64,000 nt of DNA from Candidatus Pelagibacter communis (GTDB lineage: Bacteria; Pseudomonadota; Alphaproteobacteria; Pelagibacterales; Pelagibacteraceae): the NCBI RefSeq assembly GCF_001180165.1, contig NZ_CVSQ01000060.1, positions 124,001-188,000 of the forward strand, written 5' to 3'. Position 1 is the stretch's first letter. Each line of letters begins with the position of its first letter. Position numbers and translations under genes: made by a program. Positions 8,472-15,791 of the stretch are shown piece after piece. The notes under the pieces are model-generated. The model searched no databases, was not told the DNA's origin, and worked only from the letters and a program-made list of their open reading frames with translations.

Positions 8472-8597
8472 AAGTTTAAACTAACATTTTTCGTTTCACA
8501 AATTATTAACTTTTAAGTTGTATAAATAATTTATTTCTTATTACTTTTAAGTTTAATTATAGTAACAATTGTGTTCTTTATTTGATGATCCAAGCAT

Positions 8598-9188
8598 ATG
8601 AATGAAAAAGCCCTAGAAAAGATACTAAATATATTTTTAAAAGAAGTTTTGCCCTTAACTGAACAAGGTGTTGCCAAAGGTAGTAAAATATTTGGTGCCG
8701 CAATAATTAAAAAAGAAGATTTATCTCTTGTAGCTGCAGAAACAAACAATGAAATAGAAAATCCATTGTGGCATGGTGAGATGCATACTCTTAAAAAATT
8801 TTATGAATTAGATGCAAATACAAGACCAAAAGAAAAAGACTGCATGTTCTTAAGTTCACATGAGCCTTGCAGTATGTGTTTGAGTGCAATCACATTTTCT
8901 GGCTTTGATAATTTTTATTATTTGTTTCCATATATTGCCACAAATGATGAATTTAATATTCCACATGATTTAAATATACTCAAAGAAGTATTTAAAATTA
9001 ATGATGGAGAATATAATAAAGAAAATTCCTATTGGAAAAGTCAGAATATAAATTTACTTATTGAAAATTTACCTTCTTCAAAAAAAGAAAAAATTTTAAA
9101 CCAACTAAACGAAATTAAAAAAAAATATCAAAAATTATCAAATCAATATCAGGAAAATAAGGATGGAAATTCTATACCATTAAATTAA
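8598..9188 (+). CDS. Zinc-dependent nucleoside/nucleobase deaminase, CDA fold
   Basis: This 196-residue protein has the cytidine-deaminase-superfamily zinc site: His59-Gly60-Glu61 (WHGEMHT) and Pro90-Cys91-x-x-Cys94 (HEPCSMC), with the glutamate as proton shuttle. The HGE and PCxMC pattern resembles guanine deaminases and tRNA/nucleoside deaminases, but the C-terminal 90 residues are divergent and end in a lysine-rich helix. The stop lies 3 bases before the ABC transporter ATPase start, so it is the first gene of a deaminase-ABC transporter operon and probably acts on the imported compound. A second, more typical guanine deaminase lies at 15321-15791. Substrate is unknown. Confidence 0.75.
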   Translation: MNEKALEKILNIFLKEVLPLTEQGVAKGSKIFGAAIIKKEDLSLVAAETNNEIENPLWHGEMHTLKKFYELDANTRPKEKDCMFLSSHEPCSMCLSAITFSGFDNFYYLFPYIATNDEFNIPHDLNILKEVFKINDGEYNKENSYWKSQNINLLIENLPSSKKEKILNQLNEIKKKYQKLSNQYQENKDGNSIPLN

Positions 9189-9191
9189 TTA

Positions 9192-10682
9192 ATGAATACA
9201 AACCTTAAAATTTCAAATGTAACTAAAATATATCCTGGGTGTGTTGCAAACGACAATGTTTCTCTGGAATTTAATAGTGGTAAAATTTATGCCCTTCTTG
9301 GAGAAAATGGTGCTGGAAAATCTACACTAGTTAAAATTCTATCAGGCGTCATCATTCCTGACGAAGGTAAAATTTATTTAAATGAAAATAATCTAAAGCT
9401 TAATTCGCCATTGGATGCAAAAAAAAATGATATCGGAATGGTATTCCAGCATTTTAATCTTTTTGAAACATTGTCCGTATTTGAAAACTTAATAATAGAC
9501 TCAGATGAACAAAGGGAAAGTTTAAGAGAAAAAATTGATACAATTATGAAAAAATATAATTTTTCAATTGATCTTGATATTCCTATTCTAAATCTATCAG
9601 CAGGTCAAAAACAGAAAGTGGAAATAATAAGATGTCTAATAAGGAATCCAAAAGTTTTAATTATGGATGAACCAACATCTGTATTAACAGAACAAGAAAC
9701 GAGTGAATTATTCTTATCTTTGAAAAAATTTTCAGAAGAAGGAATTTTAATTATTTATATTACACATAAACTAAAGGAAGTTATGCAGCTTTGTGATGAG
9801 GTTGCTGTAATGAGAAGAGGAAAGTTAGTTTCTGTAAGTGAAATAAAGAACGAAAATATTGAGTCACTTGCTAACAAAATGGTGGGTCAGAACCTTAAAA
9901 CAATTAAGAAAAAAAAAGCAAAAACTTCATCAGATCAATTAATTAAAATAACTAATCTTAATTTTACAAGTGAAGATCCTTTTGAAACAAATTTAATGGA
10001 TATTAATTTTTCTGTTAATCGAGGGGAGTGTTTAGGAATTGCTGGTATATCAGGAAACGGTCAAAGTGAATTATTTCAAGTATTAAGTGGTGAAATTATT
10101 TCGGAAAAAAAATCTATAGAATTTAATAATAATTACATAGGAGATTTAAATCCTCAAGAAAGAAGAGAATATTTGATGGCCTTTTCTCCAGAGGATAGGC
10201 TTGAGCAGGCTGCAATTCCACAAATGAAAATTTTTGAAAATGTAGCTCTAAACAATTTTAAATCATCAAATTTTTTTAATAATGGATTAATAAACGAAAA
10301 CAAAATTAAAGATCATTCCAAAAAAATAATTTCAGATTTTAATGTTAATACGGACAACATTGAATTAAAAAGCCAATTTTTGTCCGGAGGCAATCTTCAA
10401 AAATTAATTATTGGAAGAGAATTAATAACTTCTCCAGATTTATTAATTTGTTTTAATCCAACTTGGGGTCTAGATGTTGGAGCAATAAATTATATCCACG
10501 AAACATTGATAAGAATCAATGAACAAAATAAATCAATTATATTAATATCTACAGACACTGATGAGTTATTAAAATTAAGTGATAAAATTTCAGTAATTCA
10601 TAAAGGAAAATTGTCAAAAATTATGAATGCTGAAGAAGTTACCTCTGAAAAACTTGGGATTCTAATGGGAGGAGCAAATTGA
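9192..10682 (+). CDS. BMP-family nucleoside ABC transporter, ATP-binding protein
   Basis: A 496-residue fused double ATPase. The first domain has Walker A GENGAGKST (37-45), signature LSAGQKQKVEI and Walker B VLIMDEPTSVLT. The second has the degenerate GISGNGQS loop, signature LSGGNLQKLI and a weakened Walker B (DLLICFNPTWGLD), as is usual in this class (NupA/YufO, RbsA-like). It drives uptake of nucleosides or purines with the two permeases and the BMP binding protein downstream. The next gene overlaps its stop by 4 bases (TTGA). Confidence 0.9.
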   Translation: MNTNLKISNVTKIYPGCVANDNVSLEFNSGKIYALLGENGAGKSTLVKILSGVIIPDEGKIYLNENNLKLNSPLDAKKNDIGMVFQHFNLFETLSVFENLIIDSDEQRESLREKIDTIMKKYNFSIDLDIPILNLSAGQKQKVEIIRCLIRNPKVLIMDEPTSVLTEQETSELFLSLKKFSEEGILIIYITHKLKEVMQLCDEVAVMRRGKLVSVSEIKNENIESLANKMVGQNLKTIKKKKAKTSSDQLIKITNLNFTSEDPFETNLMDINFSVNRGECLGIAGISGNGQSELFQVLSGEIISEKKSIEFNNNYIGDLNPQERREYLMAFSPEDRLEQAAIPQMKIFENVALNNFKSSNFFNNGLINENKIKDHSKKIISDFNVNTDNIELKSQFLSGGNLQKLIIGRELITSPDLLICFNPTWGLDVGAINYIHETLIRINEQNKSIILISTDTDELLKLSDKISVIHKGKLSKIMNAEEVTSEKLGILMGGAN

Positions 10683-11743
10683 TTAAAATCGTAAAACGAG
10701 ATCAGCCATCAAGAGCTATTTTTTTCTTTACTCCTGTGTTAGCTATTTTTCTAACATTAGTAGCTGGAGGTTTAATTTTTTTTATTTTAGGTTTTAAACC
10801 ATTTGAAGCTCTTAAATTTTTTTTCATAGTTCCAATTGCAGATAAATATGGTTTCAGTGAATTGCTATTAAAAGCAACACCTCTTTGTTTAATTGCAATA
10901 GGTTTATCTTTTTGTTTTAAAAGTAATAACTGGAATATTGGAGCCGAAGGGCAATTAACTTTCGGGGCGATAGTTTCAGGGGGAGTTGCATTATTGTTTT
11001 ATGAGCAAGAAGGTTTTTATATTCTTCCAATAGTAATTTTAGCTGGTGCAATTGGTGGTATGCTTTATGCATCAATACCTGCAATCTTAAAAACTTACTT
11101 TAATACAAATGAAATATTAGTAAGTCTTATGTTGGTATATGTTTCAAAATTAATTTTGGACTATCTTGTTGTTGGTCCTTGGAGCAATCCAGAAGGATTT
11201 AATTTTCCTGAAACCAGACAGTTCAGTGACTCTGCTAAACTTCCGTTATTATTTGAAGGACTGAGAATTCACGCGGGAATATTTTTAGCTTTAGCTGCGG
11301 TGGTTATCAGTTGGTTTGTTTTTTATAAAACTTATTTAGGGTTCCAAATGAAAGTTTCAGGTTTTAGTTTAAAGACAGCAAAATATGCTGGATACAAAGG
11401 TAAAAAAATGATCGTCCTCGTTTTTCTAATAAGTGGTGCTTGCGCAGGTTTAGCTGGAGTTGGAGAAATAACTGGACCTATTGGACAGCTTCATAGAGAA
11501 ATTTCTCCAGATTATGGTTTTACTGCTATAATTGTAGCGTTTTTGGGTCGTTTACATCCTGTTGGTATCATCTTTGCATCACTAGTTGTTGCAATAACTT
11601 ATTTGGGTGCTGAAACAGCTCAAATATTTATGCAAATTCCTAAATATACTGGTCAGGTTTTTCAAGGAATGATTTTATTCTTTCTTCTTGCATCAGATTA
11701 TTTACTTTTTTTCAAAATTAAATTTATAGGTTCAAAAAAATGA
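10679..11743 (+). CDS. BMP-family nucleoside ABC transporter, permease 1
   Basis: A 354-residue membrane protein with about 8 to 10 hydrophobic segments. It has the NIGAEGQLTFGAI motif of the BPD_transp_2 family and the cytoplasmic loop AKYAGYKGKKMI that contacts the ATPase. It corresponds to NupB/YufP-type subunits. It starts with TTG inside the stop of the ATPase gene, and its own stop overlaps the next ATG by 4 bases, so the three genes are translationally coupled. Confidence 0.9.
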   Translation: MIKIVKRDQPSRAIFFFTPVLAIFLTLVAGGLIFFILGFKPFEALKFFFIVPIADKYGFSELLLKATPLCLIAIGLSFCFKSNNWNIGAEGQLTFGAIVSGGVALLFYEQEGFYILPIVILAGAIGGMLYASIPAILKTYFNTNEILVSLMLVYVSKLILDYLVVGPWSNPEGFNFPETRQFSDSAKLPLLFEGLRIHAGIFLALAAVVISWFVFYKTYLGFQMKVSGFSLKTAKYAGYKGKKMIVLVFLISGACAGLAGVGEITGPIGQLHREISPDYGFTAIIVAFLGRLHPVGIIFASLVVAITYLGAETAQIFMQIPKYTGQVFQGMILFFLLASDYLLFFKIKFIGSKK

Positions 11744-12672
11744 TCATCGATATAAATTTTATTGGACTGATAATTGCATCAATAATGGCCTCCGCTGTTC
11801 CTTTGATCCTAGCGTCCTGTGGTGAACTGATTACAGAAAGATCCGGTGTTCTAAACCTTGGTGTTGAAGGAATGATGATCATCGGCGCTATATCAGGCTT
11901 CGCACTAATGACAGTGACAGGAAGTTTAATTATTGCAATTTTTGGGGCAATGTTAGCTGGAGTTCTTATTTCAACTATTTTTGCATTCCTGACTCAAACA
12001 TTAATCACTAATCATGTTGCTACTGGTTTAGCGCTTACCATATTTGGAATTGGTATTTCTGCGATGATAGGAAAAAATTTTGTAGGTATTCCTGGAAAAG
12101 AGTTTCCTGTTTTATTTGAAGGTTTAAAAGACACAATACCACTTTTAGGTCCAATATTATTTGGACATTCAATTGTTTTTTATTTTGCTTTTGCCCTTCC
12201 CTTCATAACTAGCTATTTTTTAAAAAAAACGAAAATTGGATTAATTGTAAGAGCTGTAGGAGACTCACCTGAGTCTGCATCTAATCAAGGAATAAATGTT
12301 AGGCTAGTTCGTTACGCTTGTATACTTTATGGAGGCGCAATGAGTGGACTTGCTGGCGCATATTTATCCATGATTTATACTCCTCAGTGGATTGAAAATA
12401 TGACAGGTGGAAGAGGTTGGATCGCATTGGCTCTGGTGGTTTTCTCAACGTGGAACCCAATAAAAATTTTGATTGGTGCTATGATTTTTGGTGGCTTAAC
12501 AATTATTCAGTTCCATATGCAAGCAATTGGAGTAAGAATTCCTGTGCAATTTTTAACAGCTCTACCTTACATCGTTACAATAATAGTTTTAGTTGTAATT
12601 TCTCGTGATAGTAGAAAAATAAGACTAAGTACTCCTAGTTCATTGGGGAAATCTTTTCATAAAGACAATTAA
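11740..12672 (+). CDS. BMP-family nucleoside ABC transporter, permease 2
   Basis: A 310-residue inner-membrane subunit of the BPD_transp_2 family. NLGVEGMMIIGAISGF corresponds to the family's glycine-rich motif near the N-terminus, and VRAVGDSPESASNQGINV is the ATPase-contact loop. It pairs with permease 1 as a heterodimer (NupC/YufQ type). It begins in an ATGA overlap with the previous gene. A 78-base gap containing a hairpin separates it from the binding-protein gene. Confidence 0.9.
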   Translation: MIIDINFIGLIIASIMASAVPLILASCGELITERSGVLNLGVEGMMIIGAISGFALMTVTGSLIIAIFGAMLAGVLISTIFAFLTQTLITNHVATGLALTIFGIGISAMIGKNFVGIPGKEFPVLFEGLKDTIPLLGPILFGHSIVFYFAFALPFITSYFLKKTKIGLIVRAVGDSPESASNQGINVRLVRYACILYGGAMSGLAGAYLSMIYTPQWIENMTGGRGWIALALVVFSTWNPIKILIGAMIFGGLTIIQFHMQAIGVRIPVQFLTALPYIVTIIVLVVISRDSRKIRLSTPSSLGKSFHKDN

Positions 12673-12692
12673 TTTAAAAATAATCATTTTTT

Positions 12693-12712
12693 TTTAGATA
12701 ATTTAATCTAAA
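12693..12712 (+). other. Intercistronic hairpin before the binding-protein gene
   Basis: A 7-base-pair stem, TTTAGAT (12693-12699) with ATCTAAA (12706-12712), has a 6-base loop and is followed by TTTAATTTTATT. It lies between the permease and BMP binding-protein genes. It could stabilise the 5' end of a processed binding-protein mRNA or act as a weak terminator. The stem is AT-rich, so it is only a modest candidate. Confidence 0.35.
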
Positions 12713-12750
12713 TTTAATTTTATTAAAAAATCAAAAGGGGAAATAAATTT

Positions 12751-13821
12751 ATGCATAAATTTTTAATTCGTTCTTTCGTCTCTTCTTTAGTTTTAATATT
12801 TACATTAACTGTAGCTGCAGTTGCCAAAGATGTTAAAGCAGCATTTGTTTATATTGGTCCAACTGGTGACCATGGATGGACATATCAGCATGATGTAGGT
12901 AGAAAAGCTGTTGAAGCTGCCGGATTTAAAACAACTTACGTAGAAGGTGTTCCAGAAAGTGCTGATGCTGAGAGGGTTCTTAGACAATTAGCTAACTCTG
13001 GTCATGACGTTATCTTTACAACTAGCTTTGGATATATGAATCCAACTAACAAAGTTGCAAAAGAGTTTCCAAATGTAAAATTTGAACATGCTACTGGATA
13101 TAAAAGAGAACATCCAAATGTTTCTACATACGCAGCTAGATTCTACGAAGGTAGAACTATCTTAGGAACAATTGCTGGAACTATGACAAAATCAAATGTT
13201 ATTGGTTATGTTGCATCTTTTCCAATTCCTGAAGTTATCAGAGGTATCAATTCATTTACTTTAGCAGCTCAAAAAGTTAACCCAAATATTAAAACTAAAA
13301 TAGTTTGGGCTTTCACTTGGTATGATCCAGGTAAAGAAGCAGAGGCAGCAAAAGCTTTAATTGATCAGGGTGCTGATGTAATTGCTCAACATACAGATAG
13401 TACTGCTATTGTTCAAATAGCTGAAAAAGCTGGAGTATATGCTTTTGGACAAGCAAGTGATATGGATAAGTTTGCTCCTAAAGCTGTACTGACTTCAGTT
13501 GAAAACAATTGGGGCCCATATTACGTAGACAGAGTTAAAGCTGTAGCGAACGGTACATGGAGCCAAAAAGATACTTGGCATGGTATTGGAGACGGTATGG
13601 TGGTGATATCAGATTTAGATTCACAAATGCCAGCTGACCTGAGATCAAAAGTTAAAAAACTTCAAGCAGATTTAGCATCTGGTAAAGTTCATTCTTTCAC
13701 GGGACCAATTTATGACCAGAAAGGTAATTTAATGGTAGCAGAAGGAAAAACTGCAGATGATGGAATGCTTGCAGGAATGATGACTTACGTTAAAGGTGTT
13801 GAAGGAGATATACCTAAGTAA
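12751..13821 (+). CDS. BMP-family ABC transporter substrate-binding protein
   Basis: A 356-residue periplasmic protein with a signal peptide (residues 1-25, ending TVAAVAKD) and the BMP/PnrA fold: AAFVYIGPTGDHGWTYQHD, ESADAERVLRQLANSGHDVIFTTSFGY, and later GAVL-type strands such as KAVLTSVENNWG. The family binds nucleosides or purines; no lipobox is present, as usual for periplasmic forms in this group. It is preceded by AAAAGGGG at a suitable distance and ends the operon at a strong terminator. Its codons are richer in GCT, GGT and CCA than those of its neighbours, which fits high expression (an impression, not computed). Confidence 0.92.
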   Translation: MHKFLIRSFVSSLVLIFTLTVAAVAKDVKAAFVYIGPTGDHGWTYQHDVGRKAVEAAGFKTTYVEGVPESADAERVLRQLANSGHDVIFTTSFGYMNPTNKVAKEFPNVKFEHATGYKREHPNVSTYAARFYEGRTILGTIAGTMTKSNVIGYVASFPIPEVIRGINSFTLAAQKVNPNIKTKIVWAFTWYDPGKEAEAAKALIDQGADVIAQHTDSTAIVQIAEKAGVYAFGQASDMDKFAPKAVLTSVENNWGPYYVDRVKAVANGTWSQKDTWHGIGDGMVVISDLDSQMPADLRSKVKKLQADLASGKVHSFTGPIYDQKGNLMVAEGKTADDGMLAGMMTYVKGVEGDIPK

Positions 13822-13843
13822 CCAGTTTTCATTTAAAAATTTT

Positions 13844-13873
13844 AAAAGGCCGGTTTTTTAACTGGCCTTTTTT
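13844..13873. terminator. Bidirectional intrinsic terminator
   Basis: AAAAGGCC (13844-13851) pairs with GGCCTTTT (13864-13871), with inner GTT/AAC pairs, and a T run follows on the plus strand. On the minus strand the same stem ends in TTTT. It closes both the ABC transporter operon and the convergent uraH-to-phosphoribosyltransferase operon. Confidence 0.88.
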
Positions 13874-14396
13874 ATGTCTGATGTTTTTTTTTGATTTCTT
13901 CAATCCTTAATTCTTCATAAATTTCGAAGGGCTGTACTATCCAAGGATTATCAGGAAGTCTATTTGCACAAAAGTCTGGCTCAAATGTTGATTTCTTTTT
14001 TTTAAATAATGTTGCGGTTTTAATGTCTTCTATTTTATCCTTAATGGGTTCGTATTTTTTTAACCAATCTATACTTTTGTTAAAAGTGATTCCTGTGTCA
14101 GATAAATCATCACATAAAAGTATTTTTCCACCCATATTAGGTGCTATCGAACTCATTTCTCTTGAAAACACAATATCACCTTGCTCATCCTCTACTCCCT
14201 TACCACTGTAAGACTCAACTGCAAGATACGCACATTTTAATTTAAAAATTCTACTTAAAACATCTATCATCGGCGCTGCTCCACGCATGATACCAACTAG
14301 TATTGTTGGTTTATATCCGCTCTCATCAATTTGGATTGCTAGTTTCTCAACAGTTTTATTATACTCGTCCCAGCTAACAATCATTTTTTCAGACAT
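13872..14396 (-). CDS. Purine phosphoribosyltransferase (xanthine/hypoxanthine type)
   Basis: A 174-residue type I phosphoribosyltransferase with the PRPP-binding motif ILLCDDLSDTG (92-102), the GIMRGAAPM loop (35-43) and a C-terminal base-binding segment NPWIVQPFEIYEE. Similar enzymes (Gpt-like) convert xanthine, guanine or hypoxanthine plus PRPP to the nucleotide. It is the last gene of the catabolic operon, 16 bases after puuD, so it offers a salvage exit from the pathway. The base preference cannot be fixed by eye. Confidence 0.8.
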   Translation of the reverse strand: MSEKMIVSWDEYNKTVEKLAIQIDESGYKPTILVGIMRGAAPMIDVLSRIFKLKCAYLAVESYSGKGVEDEQGDIVFSREMSSIAPNMGGKILLCDDLSDTGITFNKSIDWLKKYEPIKDKIEDIKTATLFKKKKSTFEPDFCANRLPDNPWIVQPFEIYEELRIEEIKKKHQT

Positions 14397-14412
14397 AATT
14401 TTTTATATCTAG

Positions 14413-15321
14413 TTATTTAAATAATAAAACTAAAACTGCAAGAACGATAAGTGCTATTATTGAAGAAATTAAAATATACAACCTATGAATGTTTCTTCCT
14501 CTTAAATTAAAATAATGTCTTGCTACTCCAGAAATAACAGCAATCACACATAATATTAACCAATTATATTGGTGATAAACTAAAAAGCTCGAATGCCCAG
14601 AAAGCATTATAAACAAAACTAAAAAAGTTGAATAATTATTGTGAATTGATCTTTGTTTAGCTGCTAAAGACAAACTCATATCAAATTTTTCACCTCTTTC
14701 GCTGCTACTAATTATATTCATTTGATTAGGGATGATTACCGTGAAAACATTGCCAAACATATTGGATCCAATTATTAATCCAACACTTAAAATTGCAAAT
14801 TTTGGTCCAAATAATTTTGTAAGTCCAAATGATACAACTGCCAGCAAAATTATTCCCGTGGATATAAATAAAATATTATTCTCAATTAATTTTGATTTAC
14901 ATAAAAGATCGTAAACAAACCAAGAAATAATCAACGATAAAAGTGAGATAATAATTGCATAACTAGGGGGTATTAACAGAACACGCTTATCAACCATTAA
15001 TACACCAGCGTTATAATAGTAAATCACAACTAAGAGCAACATTCCAGTTACAAAAGTTAAGTAACTTTGCCATTTAAAAATTACTAATCTATTTAAATAA
15101 TCCTGTGGTGGTGAAGTTTTTAACCTTGAAAGTTTATAAAAAAAACCAGAATGCATCAGATATCCTTCTCCATCGACATCATCGCTTGTTACATTTTTAT
15201 TTAAATTATTATCTAAATAATTAAATAAAAAACTATTACCTACCCATAATATTGCAAATAATACATGGCCCCATCTTAAAATAACCTCTAACCATTTTAT
15301 TGTATAAGGTAAAAATTCCAT
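14413..15321 (-). CDS. puuD: Urate hydroxylase PuuD, membrane domain without cytochrome c tail
   Basis: This 302-residue protein has about 8 transmembrane segments and the landmarks of PuuD, the membrane-bound enzyme that oxidises urate to 5-hydroxyisourate. They are KWLEVILRWGHVLFAILWVGNSF near the start (given here only in outline), GEGYLMHSGFFY (51-62) and FKWQSYLT (82-89). Typical PuuD proteins are about 400 residues, with a C-terminal class I cytochrome c; here the protein ends after the last membrane helix (VLAVLVLLFK) and has no CxxCH. ATG at 15321 is preferred over TTG one codon upstream; it shares a base with the guaD stop (TGATG). A separate cytochrome c gene is at 22793-23116. Confidence 0.88.
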   Translation of the reverse strand: MEFLPYTIKWLEVILRWGHVLFAILWVGNSFLFNYLDNNLNKNVTSDDVDGEGYLMHSGFFYKLSRLKTSPPQDYLNRLVIFKWQSYLTFVTGMLLLVVIYYYNAGVLMVDKRVLLIPPSYAIIISLLSLIISWFVYDLLCKSKLIENNILFISTGIILLAVVSFGLTKLFGPKFAILSVGLIIGSNMFGNVFTVIIPNQMNIISSSERGEKFDMSLSLAAKQRSIHNNYSTFLVLFIMLSGHSSFLVYHQYNWLILCVIAVISGVARHYFNLRGRNIHRLYILISSIIALIVLAVLVLLFK

Positions 15322-15791
15322 CAATATTTAATTTTATCTACTTTTTTATCCCAAATTTCAAATGCTTTTAAAGCTTCATCTCTAAGCATTTGTACCATTT
15401 TAATTTTCCTATCATCTATTTTTTTCGGAATTTCTGTATAAATAAAAGAGTCATCGAAATCTATATTTTTTGCATCTTCTCTAGTGTTTGCATAATATAT
15501 TTTATCTAATCTTGACCAATAAATTGCTGAAAGACACATCGGGCAAGGTTCACAAGATGTATAAATCTCACATCCAGAAAGATCGAAAGTATTTAAATTT
15601 TGACAGGCTTCTCGAATTGCTACTATTTCTCCATGTGCAGTTGGATCATTTGAAGAAGTAACTTTATTAGAACCCTCTGCAATAATCTTGTCATTCTTAA
15701 CTATAACGCTTCCAAAGGGACCTCCAATAGTATTCGCGCTATTAATTGATAGTTCAATGGCCCTTGCCATAAATTTTTTTTTATCTTCCAT
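15321..15791 (-). CDS. guaD: Guanine deaminase (CDA fold)
   Basis: A 156-residue enzyme with the zinc site His53-Gly54-Glu55 (TAHGEIVAIREA) and Cys83-x-x-Cys86 (CEPCPMCLSAIYW), and the C-terminal segment of Bacillus-type guanine deaminases. It hydrolyses guanine to xanthine and ammonia, feeding the xanthine dehydrogenase encoded just upstream. Its start overlaps the xdhB stop by 11 bases. Length and motifs are normal. A tRNA adenosine deaminase (TadA) is the main alternative, but the operon argues strongly for guanine. Confidence 0.88.
   Translation of the reverse strand: MEDKKKFMARAIELSINSANTIGGPFGSVIVKNDKIIAEGSNKVTSSNDPTAHGEIVAIREACQNLNTFDLSGCEIYTSCEPCPMCLSAIYWSRLDKIYYANTREDAKNIDFDDSFIYTEIPKKIDDRKIKMVQMLRDEALKAFEIWDKKVDKIKY

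Noticed and set aside
8472-8597. A regulatory RNA in the 126-base gap before the deaminase gene.
   Set aside because: The gap is AT-rich with only a weak TATAGT element; I could find no convincing stem or conserved motif.
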